Assembly (NCBI GenBank): GCA_016722575.1
Contig: JADKIY010000002.1
Location: forward strand, 496,001 to 560,000
DNA from: Elusimicrobiota bacterium
Lineage (GTDB): Bacteria > Elusimicrobiota > Elusimicrobia > FEN-1173
DNA: 64,000 nt
Direction of reading: 5' to 3'
The translations under genes were made by a program, and so were the position numbers. The notes under the pieces were generated by a model. It did not search any database, was not told the DNA's origin, and was given only the letters and a program-made list of their open reading frames with translations. Positions 25,899 to 34,324 of this stretch are shown in pieces (position 1 is the stretch's first letter; each line of letters begins with the position of its first letter).

Positions 25899-27845
25899 TC
25901 AGTAATTGATGTCGCTCGTCAGCGTCGCCCCGGAGGAAAGGATCACCGCCGTGGGCGTGCTTTGGCGCACCACCACCGACCCGTTGACCAAATCCGCGTA
26001 AAAGGCGTAAAGATTGTAATTCCCCGGGGTCGGGGCGCGGATTTGATAATACCCCTGTTCATCCGAGAGCGCGCTCACCCATCCCCCGTTGGCCGTCGCC
26101 CCCGTGGTGGAAAGGGCCGTCAAGTAGGCGGCGTTCAGCGCCGTGGGCACCGCCGACACCAACACGCCCGAGGGAATGGCCGCCCCTCCGTTCAGCACAC
26201 GACCGGCCACGCCGCAGGCGTTGTTCACGACCGTGTAGGTCCCGACCGAAATCACGTTTCCTTCGTCCGCAAAGCCGACCATGGCGGTCACGCTCTCCGG
26301 ACTGGTGATCTCGTTGACGGTGTAGTTCGTGGCGTTGATCGGCACGATTTCCCAGGTACCGGTGCCCACGTACGTGTCGAAATAGCCGTTGTATTGGACG
26401 CTGGTTTGGTTTCTCAGCGTCGTGCGGCCGCAGCAGTAATACACCTTCACCAGAAAACCTTCCGCCGGCGTCACTCCGTCGCTCAGAACCACGCGTCCCC
26501 GTAAAAACGCCGTGGCCTTGCGAACGAGATCCAGCGGGGTGTTTCCCCCGGGGGTGGATGCAAAATTGACGTATTGGGATTCGCTGTCGTTGTTGTTGAC
26601 GTACAAACCGCCCCAACTCAAGGTCCGGTAATACCCGGCCGCGTTGGTGACTTTGACGGCGTTCATGGGATAAAAGACATTACCGTCGAGCGCAATGGTC
26701 GGCACGCCTCCCCCCGCGTTGCGGGTTTGGCCGGCGATGGCGACGTTGGCCGCCGGAGCCCCCAGACCGTTCCGATACGTCCCCTCGGTGATGCTCCCGC
26801 CGGGGAAAAAGCCGGGGTTGATGAATTGGAAGTTGTAGGCGTGAAGATCCGTTACCGCCGAGGACGCCCGGGCGATGTAGAACTGTTTGTAATAGTTATC
26901 AAAACCGTACGTGTAACCCCGCCCCAGAGCGGTCGACCAATAAACCGGAAACGTCCCCGTTCCCAGAGTCAGGCTGTAATTCACCACGGGGCGCCCCCCC
27001 ACCCAAGTGACGGTCCCCCGGACCACATCGGACATTTCGTCTCCGCCGGTCAGAATTAGCGTCGGATCGACCGTCCCGGCCAAACACCGCGGGGCCGCTC
27101 CGGCCTGCTCGTATCGGCCCGAAACGTTCGGGTTGTCCTGCCATTCAAACGGCCGATACGCCATCGGATAGACGTCGCCGAAATCCAAATCGTTGTTCCC
27201 GCTGTCATAGGCCGAACCGTACGTGCGGTCGATGCCGCCGGTGCTGGAATACCGGACGAACTGCTCGCCCCGTCGCAACCCCGTCCCGCCGCCTTGAATC
27301 GGCGTCCCTTCGGAAAACCCGGGGTCCATGCCCACGCCGCGGCTCCACCCCACCCGGTCGTAGACCAGTCCCAACGCGGTGTCGTACAACTCCAACGCCC
27401 CCGCCCCTTCCGCCTCCGGCGTCGTCCCCCCGATTCCGTCCTCGACCACGGGAAAGATGTTCGGATCCCCCGCGGTGAAATGCCCCCCCGCCGCCAAATC
27501 CCAATAATCAAAATTGCTTCCCACCCCCGTGGTCGTCGTGTCCCACACCGCGTGGACCTGACGGGTGATTCCGTTGATGACCACGGGGTTGGTGTTGGCA
27601 AAAATCACGTAGGGACGTTCAAAATAGTAAAGGCCGCTGACGGGGGGTTCGTCAATCCAACGCAAATTAATCGGTTTGGCCGCGACGTCCTGCCCGGTTC
27701 GACGCTGAAACCGGAGACCCCAGCGCCGCCAGACGGCGTTGGGCAAAGACAGAGTGTAATGGGAGCCGTTCGACCACAGGTTATTCACCTGGGCTTCCGC
27801 CAGAAAAATCTCGACGTATTCCTGGTGAAAACCCGAAGTGGTCAC
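25899..27845 (-). CDS. Large beta-rich surface protein, probably the C-terminal part of the upstream pseudopilin
   Basis: 648 residues from GTG 27845 (GTGA overlap with the upstream stop). No signal peptide, prepilin motif or transmembrane segment, although the content is clearly extracellular: a lamin-tail-like opening (SGFHQEYVEIFL), long Asn/Thr/Gly-rich beta segments, and two carboxypeptidase-regulatory/Cna-B-like repeats near the C-terminus (FLRGRVVLSDGVTPAEGFLVKVYYC and GVAGRVLNGGAAIPSGVLVSAVPT...YYQIRAPTPGNYNLYAFY). Without its own export signal it most likely depends on a -1 shift from the preceding gene, or is a sequence error product (see findings). Confidence 0.7.
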   Translation of the reverse strand: MTTSGFHQEYVEIFLAEAQVNNLWSNGSHYTLSLPNAVWRRWGLRFQRRTGQDVAAKPINLRWIDEPPVSGLYYFERPYVIFANTNPVVINGITRQVHAVWDTTTTGVGSNFDYWDLAAGGHFTAGDPNIFPVVEDGIGGTTPEAEGAGALELYDTALGLVYDRVGWSRGVGMDPGFSEGTPIQGGGTGLRRGEQFVRYSSTGGIDRTYGSAYDSGNNDLDFGDVYPMAYRPFEWQDNPNVSGRYEQAGAAPRCLAGTVDPTLILTGGDEMSDVVRGTVTWVGGRPVVNYSLTLGTGTFPVYWSTALGRGYTYGFDNYYKQFYIARASSAVTDLHAYNFQFINPGFFPGGSITEGTYRNGLGAPAANVAIAGQTRNAGGGVPTIALDGNVFYPMNAVKVTNAAGYYRTLSWGGLYVNNNDSESQYVNFASTPGGNTPLDLVRKATAFLRGRVVLSDGVTPAEGFLVKVYYCCGRTTLRNQTSVQYNGYFDTYVGTGTWEIVPINATNYTVNEITSPESVTAMVGFADEGNVISVGTYTVVNNACGVAGRVLNGGAAIPSGVLVSAVPTALNAAYLTALSTTGATANGGWVSALSDEQGYYQIRAPTPGNYNLYAFYADLVNGSVVVRQSTPTAVILSSGATLTSDINY

Positions 27846-28729
27846 GGTGTCCCCACCACCTGGGAGATGACGGGGCCCAGGTGGTACCATATTTTCCCGG
27901 ACATTTGCCCGGTGCTCCGGGGTTGCAGGGTGAAATTCAATTGAACCGGGGAGTTGGCCGTGGTGATTCGGACGTCCGTGGCGGTTTGGGAGTCCTTGCC
28001 GGGGAGGCGCGCCTCAACGCTGTAAAGGCCCGAATACACCTGCAACTCGTAGGTGCCGTCGGATCGGGTGTATTTGCCGTCGTAGTTGCGGTAACTCCCC
28101 CCGGAGGAATTGACGTGCGATTGAAGAACATTGATTTGAACCCCCCGCAGGGGGGTCCCGCCCCCGTCCGTGACCGTTCCGCGAAGAACGGCCGGGATTT
28201 CAAAATCCAGCCCCACCTGTTTAACTTTGGCCGAAGTGTAGTAGTGCGTGCGGCCGTTTTCGGTCCACACCGTGGTCACGGTAATCCGCCGCATGTTGGT
28301 TTCCGGATCGGCGGAGGACGCCACGACCGCGAGGGCTTGACCGGCGCTGTTTTGGATCACCTTTTCGACCAGCGCGTAGGTGATGAAAACGGTGGAACCG
28401 ACTTGCGTCGTTTCGGGGGGGTAATTCACCAAATCGACGTTCCGGGTCACATCGATGTTCGGGATCGCGGTGAGCGATGTCCCCACCAACAGCCGGTTGA
28501 TCGGGGAAGCCAACAATTGGTTGAGCTCGCGTTCGGTCAGTTGAGCGGCCGTGGTGCCGGACCGCGACCGGGAAACCCCGACGCTGAGCTTGGAGAAAAA
28601 CCGGGACCCGACCAGGAACACCGCCGAAATGAGAGCGAACCCCACCAACAATTCGACCAAAGAAAATCCGCTCCCCCGAAGCAATTCGGCGAAGGTGGAG
28701 CGTTGGAGCCGCTTTTTGAGTTCGTCCAT
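27842..28729 (-). CDS. Pseudopilin with carboxypeptidase-regulatory-like domain
   Basis: 295 residues, ATG 28729. An unusually long leader precedes RGSG|FSLVELLVGFALISAVFLVGSRFF, a prepilin-type site with Glu at +5. After about 100 residues of pilin-like helix/strand comes a Cna-B/CarboxypepD_reg-like domain (AVLRGTVTDGGGTPLRGVQINVL...DGTYELQVYSGLYSVEARLPG). The C-terminus (KIWYHLGPVISQVVGTP) reads like the beginning of a lamin-tail domain cut off by the stop. First gene of the minus-strand array; its ribosome site lies in a hairpin loop. Confidence 0.8.
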   Translation of the reverse strand: MDELKKRLQRSTFAELLRGSGFSLVELLVGFALISAVFLVGSRFFSKLSVGVSRSRSGTTAAQLTERELNQLLASPINRLLVGTSLTAIPNIDVTRNVDLVNYPPETTQVGSTVFITYALVEKVIQNSAGQALAVVASSADPETNMRRITVTTVWTENGRTHYYTSAKVKQVGLDFEIPAVLRGTVTDGGGTPLRGVQINVLQSHVNSSGGSYRNYDGKYTRSDGTYELQVYSGLYSVEARLPGKDSQTATDVRITTANSPVQLNFTLQPRSTGQMSGKIWYHLGPVISQVVGTP

Positions 28730-28731
28730 TG

Positions 28732-28748
28732 GGGCCTCTTCCAGGCCC
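28732..28748 (-). promoter_or_regulatory. Hairpin enclosing the ribosome-binding site of the pilin array
   Basis: GGGCCT-GGAAG-AGGCCC on the minus strand, 2 nt before the ATG at 28729; the purine-rich GGAAGAGG that should bind 16S rRNA overlaps the loop and right arm. Folding could limit translation of the first array gene. Confidence 0.45.
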
Positions 28749-28751
28749 TAA

Positions 28752-28780
28752 AGGCTACCCCCGCGACGACCGGAATTCAA
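28752..28780 (-). promoter_or_regulatory. Candidate promoter of the minus-strand pilin array
   Basis: TTGAAT (28780-28775), 17-bp spacer, TAGCCT (28757-28752). The -10 is poor, but the same GTAGCCTT string precedes the pilin gene at 7886. Confidence 0.35.
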
Positions 28781-28931
28781 GGGCGGGCGGGGGCCGCGGG
28801 AACCGAACGGGCGGAGGTTTTCCTCGCCGGGGACCGCCCCCCGGGGACGCCGGGAACAATTAACCGAAACCCAAGGTCGGATTTAAATCGCTGGAAGGCG
28901 CCAAAAGCGCGAAGGAGCGGTGGGAAAATCG

Positions 28932-29474
28932 TCAGATGGACGCCGACGCCGGTGGGGGCGAGGCCAGGGAGGCCAGGCGGTTGACGAGGAGGCTGATCAA
29001 AACGATGAACGAAATGTGGGCGGCCTGTTCGCCCCAGGCGAGCGACGTCCGGTCCGGTCGGGTGGCTTGAATGCCGAGCAAAATGGCCGACACCACGGCG
29101 GCCTTGATCAGGGTGTTCCGGCGGGAACCGTAAATGGCCGAGGCGATGGGCGTGAGAGCCAAAATGAGCCAAATGGGATGGAAACTGTCACCCAAGAAAT
29201 ACACCAGGACGCTGTTGACGGCCAGGTTCAGGTACAAACGGATATGGACGTTCACGCCGCGAAGGTCCTGCGAAAGGTTTTTAAAGAAAAAAGGGAAGAC
29301 CACGTTGTAAAAGACGGTGAAACCGAGGACCCCCGCGCAAACCAGTTGTTCCTTCTCGGGAATCGTGGCCAAAAATATCCCGAGGGTTCCGAGGATGAAC
29401 GCCAAGGGGGTGGCGTAGGCGCCCACGAGGATGACGCGGCGGTCGGAATTCGAATTTTGCACGGTTGGGTTCAT
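28932..29474 (-). CDS. Five-TM membrane protein of unknown function
   Basis: 180 residues, ATG 29474 with AAGGA upstream. About five hydrophobic helices (around 14-34, 44-62, 80-98, 102-120, 150-168) separated by short basic loops; no catalytic motif. The layout resembles the detached membrane-sensor half of a histidine kinase. It sits between the two pilin arrays, in the same direction as the minus array but separated from it by 202 bp, and divergent from the plus array. A role in pilus expression or assembly is only suggested by position. Confidence 0.75.
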   Translation of the reverse strand: MNPTVQNSNSDRRVILVGAYATPLAFILGTLGIFLATIPEKEQLVCAGVLGFTVFYNVVFPFFFKNLSQDLRGVNVHIRLYLNLAVNSVLVYFLGDSFHPIWLILALTPIASAIYGSRRNTLIKAAVVSAILLGIQATRPDRTSLAWGEQAAHISFIVLISLLVNRLASLASPPPASASI

Positions 29475-29610
29475 GGGGTGCCGTCCTTCAAAAGGGTTTG
29501 CGGTCGCGGCCCGCGGGCGCCGTGGGGGAATTGTAACCTACGCGCGGGGTCCTGGCTAGTCGGCCCCTCCCGCGGGGACGCCCGGGTAGCCCTCCGGGAG
29601 CCCATCGATC

Positions 29611-29619
29611 TGGTATATT
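29611..29619 (+). promoter_or_regulatory. Extended -10 promoter of the plus-strand pilin array
   Basis: TGG-TATATT (TATATT at 29614-29619) forms an extended -10 element 30 nt ahead of the GTG start; no consensus -35 at the expected place. Confidence 0.5.
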
Positions 29620-29648
29620 ATGTCCGCCCCAATACTCAGGAGACCCCT

Positions 29649-31400
29649 GTGCCGATTTCGCCGAGTTCCCCATTCCCCGCGCCGCGCCCCGCGGCGCTTC
29701 CGCGCGCACCGTTGCCCGCTGACGCCGGGTTGTCCCTGATCGAGCTTTCCTTGTCCATGGCCGTCATGGGCTTCCTCGTCATGGGAACCGTATTGGCGTT
29801 CCAGTGGGGCCTTCGGGCTTCCTTGAGCGCCCGCCGCCAAATGGCCGGAAACAACCTCCTTCAATCCATTCACACCCGCCTTCTCAACATGGACTTCTAC
29901 AACGTTTTCGCGGTCAACACCAACAATCCAAATTTCGGCCTTTGGGCCGCGTATCCCGAAAGGACGGCTCTGACCACGCTCCTTCAATCGGCCCAAAACG
30001 TTGGTTTCACGGGGTTCACGATCGACGTGACGTTTATGCGGCGGGATTTGTCCGACGCCAACGGCAATGGATTGACAACGGACCTCGTCCCCTTCGCGGA
30101 CGCCAACGGGGACGGCGTGGACGATTTCGACCCCAACATTCGTTTTTATGACCAAAACGGCGATGGGGATTTCTACGATCGCTACGGCCCCGCCAATATA
30201 CCGGAGCAACCCGACACCCACATCAAGAAGCTGGACATCGTCCTCTTCAAAGGCAACGCGGCCGTGGCCTCGCGAAAAGACGATCTCCTGTCCCTCGAAC
30301 AATTCAGCGGGACCGAAAGCGCCTCCTCGGAAGCGGCTTTTTCCCTGCGCGTGGACAACCCCGACAACACCGCGATCCTTTACCGCGCCCTCACCCCCGC
30401 CCAAACCAACGCGTTGAATCTTCCCATCGCCAAGTCCTTTCCCGTCGCGCCGACCGCCCTGCGGGCCGACGCGGGCGCGGCGTTGGTCTTCACCGGGCAC
30501 ACCGAGCCGTCGGCCACGGTCCAACTGCACCTCACCAACGCCAGCACCGGGACGGCGCTGGATTCCACCGTCACGGACACGAACGGGGATTTCAATTTTT
30601 CCGCGCCGAACCTCACCGGGCAATTGGTGGAAGGACGCAACCGAATCTACGCGCTGACCGTCAAGGGGTCCGGTTTTTCGCCCTACGTCATCAAAGAGTT
30701 GGTCTTGGACGGCACCCCCCCCGCCTTCACGGGCGCCGCGCCCACGGGAACCGTCAAAACCCGGTCGCCCCACGTGGGAATTCTTTTTAGGGACGCGACG
30801 ACGGCCACGACCACCGTGAGCGGCATCGCCGCCGATGCGCTGACCTTCGTGGCCGCGGGAACGACCGTGGCCCACCGGTTCGAGGCGGCCACCGGCAAGT
30901 TGGCCTGTCAGGACGCCACCACGTATCTCCCCCCCACCTTTGCGGACGGGGAGAACGTGACGGTGCGCGTGGAAGGGGGCGACAACGCCCATTATAAATC
31001 GAGCCACACCTGGACCTTTCACGTCGACATCGACGACAACGACGACACGCCGCCGGTCGTGTTGGCCCGTCAACCCCTGGGCGCCGGCGCTTCCACGATT
31101 CCGACCATCGCCTGCCGTCTGGCCGACCCGGACAGCGGGATCGTGCCCCGAAGCCTCGTCTTGACCGTGGACGGAACGGTGGTGTTGAGTTCTTCCACCG
31201 CCTTGCCGCTCGGGTTGGGCTACGACGCCGAATCGGGTACTCTTTCCTACACCCCAACGGTTCCCTACGCCGCCGGTTCGTTCCACACCGTTCGGGTTCA
31301 CGCGGACCATTGGGCCGAAACCCCCGCCGCCGCCGCCAATCGAACCCTCGACCCGGCCACCGACCCGGCCGCTGAATGGTCATTCACATGCGCGCCCTAA
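29649..31400 (+). CDS. Very large pseudopilin with calcium-type repeats and Ig-like domains
   Basis: 583 residues from GTG 29649 (AGGAG 6 nt upstream). A Pro-rich leader of about 29 residues ends in ADAG|LSLIELSLSMAVMGFLVMGTVLAFQWG, a prepilin site with Glu at +5. Then comes a helix (SARRQMAGNNLLQSIHTRL), a D-x-N/D-x-D-rich stretch (DANGNGLT, DANGDGVDD, DQNGDGDF) like EF-hand/thrombospondin-3 calcium loops, and two or more bacterial Ig-like domains (about 265-345, TALRADAGAALVFTGHTE...; about 460-580, DDTPPVVLARQP...). About three times the size of a normal pseudopilin, so adhesin-like. Confidence 0.8.
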   Translation: MPISPSSPFPAPRPAALPRAPLPADAGLSLIELSLSMAVMGFLVMGTVLAFQWGLRASLSARRQMAGNNLLQSIHTRLLNMDFYNVFAVNTNNPNFGLWAAYPERTALTTLLQSAQNVGFTGFTIDVTFMRRDLSDANGNGLTTDLVPFADANGDGVDDFDPNIRFYDQNGDGDFYDRYGPANIPEQPDTHIKKLDIVLFKGNAAVASRKDDLLSLEQFSGTESASSEAAFSLRVDNPDNTAILYRALTPAQTNALNLPIAKSFPVAPTALRADAGAALVFTGHTEPSATVQLHLTNASTGTALDSTVTDTNGDFNFSAPNLTGQLVEGRNRIYALTVKGSGFSPYVIKELVLDGTPPAFTGAAPTGTVKTRSPHVGILFRDATTATTTVSGIAADALTFVAAGTTVAHRFEAATGKLACQDATTYLPPTFADGENVTVRVEGGDNAHYKSSHTWTFHVDIDDNDDTPPVVLARQPLGAGASTIPTIACRLADPDSGIVPRSLVLTVDGTVVLSSSTALPLGLGYDAESGTLSYTPTVPYAAGSFHTVRVHADHWAETPAAAANRTLDPATDPAAEWSFTCAP

Positions 31401-32236
31401 GCCGACCGGGCGGATTGACGCTGGTGGAAGTCGTGATCACCGTTGTCGTTTTGGGCATTCTGGCCGTGCCCACCGCTCATTTCATCGCTTCCCTCACCCA
31501 GGGGGTGACGAAGGCCTCGGTTCAATCGGCGGGCGGGGATCGGTTGAGAAACGCCGCCACGGCGCTCGAGCACGACGTCGTGGAAATGAATCAAATCAAC
31601 GTGTCCAGCCCCACGGTCCTTGAGTTTCGGTTGGACAGCAACCGCTTGCCGACGTACAGCCCCGAAGGCGACCCGGACGGCGACGGCGTGCCGAACCTCA
31701 AGGACCCGGACGACGACAACGATTTGGGGACTTTGAGCCCGCCGGCCCAGGCTTGGCGTTACGGCGACGATTTGCGGGACGATGACGACGACAACGATGG
31801 GAAAATCGACCTTCAAGTCCGTTACACCTTGGCCAACGGGACGTTGACGCGGGACCAAAACGTCAACGAGGCGGGGTGGGGCCAGCGCCTCGAAGTCGTG
31901 GCCGACGATTTGCTCGCCTCCCCATCCGCCTTCACCTACTACGGCTCCAAAAACCAATCCTTGGGAAAGAAAATCGATCTCGGCAACGACGGCCTCCCGG
32001 CCACCGGCGACGCGGGGGAAAGCGACAACGTCATCGTGTCCACCGAGATCGATCGCGTCCCTCCCCCCACGGGCGGCGGGAACGCCAACGGGGCCATCGA
32101 TACGGACGTGGAACGCCAATATATCGTTTCGCTCCACGTCGTTTTAAACCTGGATGCCAACCACGACGGGAAGGAAGACGGACGCCTGGAAACGGACTAC
32201 GAACCCCCTCTTCTTCCCCTCAAGAGGTCCTTCTAA
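31388..32236 (+). CDS. Pseudopilin with acidic calcium-loop repeats
   Basis: 282 residues from ATG 31388, overlapping the upstream gene by 13 bp; an in-frame ATG at 31376 would add four residues. Prepilin motif SRPGG|LTLVEVVITVVVLGILAVPTAHF. Residues about 95-145 hold clustered Asp loops (DPDGDGVPNLKDPDDDNDLG and DDLRDDDDDNDGKIDLQ) characteristic of thrombospondin type 3 calcium sites. The rest is a compact minor-pilin domain. Immediately followed by the next gene (TAAATG). Confidence 0.83.
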   Translation: MRALSRPGGLTLVEVVITVVVLGILAVPTAHFIASLTQGVTKASVQSAGGDRLRNAATALEHDVVEMNQINVSSPTVLEFRLDSNRLPTYSPEGDPDGDGVPNLKDPDDDNDLGTLSPPAQAWRYGDDLRDDDDDNDGKIDLQVRYTLANGTLTRDQNVNEAGWGQRLEVVADDLLASPSAFTYYGSKNQSLGKKIDLGNDGLPATGDAGESDNVIVSTEIDRVPPPTGGGNANGAIDTDVERQYIVSLHVVLNLDANHDGKEDGRLETDYEPPLLPLKRSF

Positions 32237-33529
32237 ATGAGACCGTCCGCGTCCCGGGGATCCGCCTTCGTCAACGTGCTTATCCTCATGGCCTTCGTGG
32301 TTCCCCTGGTCCTTCTGTTCCTCAAGAGCGCCGCCCGGCAAAACAAGTCCGCCCTCCAGGAAAGGCAAATCAAGGAATCCCGGGCGCTGACGACCAACGT
32401 GATGGTCGACTTCATGCGCCAGTTTTCTCAAAACCAAACGGCGTCCTACCTGGACGCCTCCGCCCTCGCCCGACCGGAAACGTATTCCGGCGCGGGATTT
32501 TCGAACGTGACCACCGAAGTCAACGCCCTGGGCCATTTCATCTATTTCCGTTCGACGGGACGTTACGGCCGATCGGGAGCGACCTCCAAACATTTGGACG
32601 CCGTCATTCGATTCGCGGCGGACCTAACGCGGTTCGGCAATCTCTTCAACAACACGATCACCATCTCGGCCAGCGGCCCCACCTACAACGGCGGCTTCTA
32701 CGTGAACGGGAACCTGACGGTCACGGGCGCCAACGCCACCTTCAACAGCGGGCCGGTGGTGGTGAAAGGCAACCTCACCGTGCCGGGGAGCGCCGTGTTT
32801 AACACCGACGTATACGTGGACGGAGCGACCGCCTTCAATGGCGCGACCGTCAACGGCGTCGTCTACCGTTACGTGCCAGACGTCGATTGGCCCTCCATCG
32901 ACACGACCTACTACAGCCTCCACAACCACTACACCATCGACGGGACGTCGCAGACTTGGGTGTTCAGCGTTCAAACGAGCACCCAAGGGATTTTTACGGT
33001 TCAAGGAACGACGGTCGTGGTTAAAATTCCCTCCACGGGGGGGGTGTTTTTCGCCAACAACACGAACGTCACGATTCGGGGCACCGTGCGGGGGCGGGTG
33101 ACCGTGGTGGTGGCGGGTCCGGCGTTGTCCGCCACGGCTGGGAATTTGCGGGTCAATGGATCGTTGGTTTACGCCAACGGAACGAACACCGCCAGCGCCC
33201 AGGATTCCTTCGCCGCCCTGGCCTCCAACAATATCCAAATCGATTGCACCATCGACCCGCCGCCCCAGGCGCCCAACAACACCCACTTCACGGTTTTAAA
33301 CGGGGTCTTTTCCTCGGTCAACAGCGGGCAGGTGAACATGGTCAACGCCACGGGGGGCGGTTTTGCCGGCCTTAAATTTTACGGAACTCGAACCAATTTA
33401 TTCACGTTGACCGCCGGCGGGGGAACCTGGACGCCCTCCGAATTCTATTACGACGCCAACCTCGTCAAATACGCGCCCCCCGGCCTCCCCGAAAAACCGA
33501 AACTGGTCACCTGGCGAACGTCGAATTAA
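32237..33529 (+). CDS. PilX-like minor pilus protein with beta-helix-like body
   Basis: 430 residues. The ATG directly follows the previous stop. N-terminal hydrophobic helix without FTLxE (SAFVNVLILMAFVVPLVLLFLKSA), as in PilX-like proteins. From about residue 140 onward, repeated short strands with N-G-x-x-x-V periodicity (GGFYVNGNLTVTGANATFNSG, VVVKGNLTVPGSAVFN) suggest a right-handed beta-helix or polymer-forming (bactofilin-like) fold. It matches the position and design of the minus-strand gene at 24416, so the two arrays look like duplicated versions of one module. Last gene of the plus array. Confidence 0.75.
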   Translation: MRPSASRGSAFVNVLILMAFVVPLVLLFLKSAARQNKSALQERQIKESRALTTNVMVDFMRQFSQNQTASYLDASALARPETYSGAGFSNVTTEVNALGHFIYFRSTGRYGRSGATSKHLDAVIRFAADLTRFGNLFNNTITISASGPTYNGGFYVNGNLTVTGANATFNSGPVVVKGNLTVPGSAVFNTDVYVDGATAFNGATVNGVVYRYVPDVDWPSIDTTYYSLHNHYTIDGTSQTWVFSVQTSTQGIFTVQGTTVVVKIPSTGGVFFANNTNVTIRGTVRGRVTVVVAGPALSATAGNLRVNGSLVYANGTNTASAQDSFAALASNNIQIDCTIDPPPQAPNNTHFTVLNGVFSSVNSGQVNMVNATGGGFAGLKFYGTRTNLFTLTAGGGTWTPSEFYYDANLVKYAPPGLPEKPKLVTWRTSN

Positions 33530-33556
33530 GCGGGCCTTGCCCCCGCGGCCAATCGA

Positions 33557-34324
33557 TTACGATCTCGCCGAAAACAAAAAGGGCCAGGGACGGTTCGTCG
33601 CCGGTCCGTCCTCCACGGTCGCCAGCAGCCGGAGAAGGCTCACGGAGATGGCCCGATGCGCCACCGCCCCGACGTCCGAATCTTTTTCGTCGACGCCCCG
33701 GGGAATCGCCCCGGCCATCCAATAATAATGTTGGCCCCGGGGGTCCCGCCGCCGGGTCAGCCGCCGACCGTAAATCCGCCGGCCCAGCCGGGTAACGAAG
33801 GCCCCGCGCAAATCCTTCCAGGCCACGTCCGGGACGTTCACGTTAAAGAAACAATGGGCCGGAAGCCCGTGCCGAAGCATCCAACGAACCAACGAACGGG
33901 CGAAGCGGGCGGCGGTGTCAAAGCGCGTACCGTCTTTGGACGTCAAGGACAGGGCAACGGACGGAAAACCCAGCAGGCAGCCTTCCTTGGCGGCCCCGAC
34001 GGTTCCAGAATAAAGCGTGTCCGACCCCAAGTTGGCCCCCTGGTTGACGCCGGAAACCACCGCGTCCACCCGTTCCCGCAGGACCCCCGTGACCCCCAGG
34101 CGAACGCAATCGGCGGGCGTTCCGTTGGTGATGTACCAATCTTTTCGAATTTCCCGAAGCCGTATCGGTTTGTGCAGAGTGATGGCGTGGCTCGCCGCCG
34201 ATCGTTCCTGCTGGGGCACCACCACCACGACGCGCCCCAACGGACGCAGGGCGCTCATTAAGGGCGCCAGCCCCGGCCCGTGAATGCCGTCGTCGTTCAC
34301 CACCAAAATGGTCTTTTGCTTCAC
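33557..34324 (-). CDS. surE: 5'/3'-nucleotidase SurE
   Basis: Metal-dependent nucleoside monophosphate phosphatase. 255 residues from GTG 34324 (GTGA overlap with murG). Conserved ILVVNDDGIHGPGL (metal-binding DD), PQQERSAASHAIT (Ser), and SGVNQGANLGSDTLYSGTVGAAKEG (metal-binding Asn and phosphate loop). Length matches the family. Being the last gene of the dcw transcript is unusual. It converges on the plus-strand pilin array with only 27 bp between stops. Confidence 0.94.
   Translation of the reverse strand: MKQKTILVVNDDGIHGPGLAPLMSALRPLGRVVVVVPQQERSAASHAITLHKPIRLREIRKDWYITNGTPADCVRLGVTGVLRERVDAVVSGVNQGANLGSDTLYSGTVGAAKEGCLLGFPSVALSLTSKDGTRFDTAARFARSLVRWMLRHGLPAHCFFNVNVPDVAWKDLRGAFVTRLGRRIYGRRLTRRRDPRGQHYYWMAGAIPRGVDEKDSDVGAVAHRAISVSLLRLLATVEDGPATNRPWPFLFSARS

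Noticed and set aside
33530..33556. GCGGG/CCCGC stem between the pilin array and surE as a bidirectional terminator
   Set aside because: Only a 5-bp stem and no T-run on either strand.
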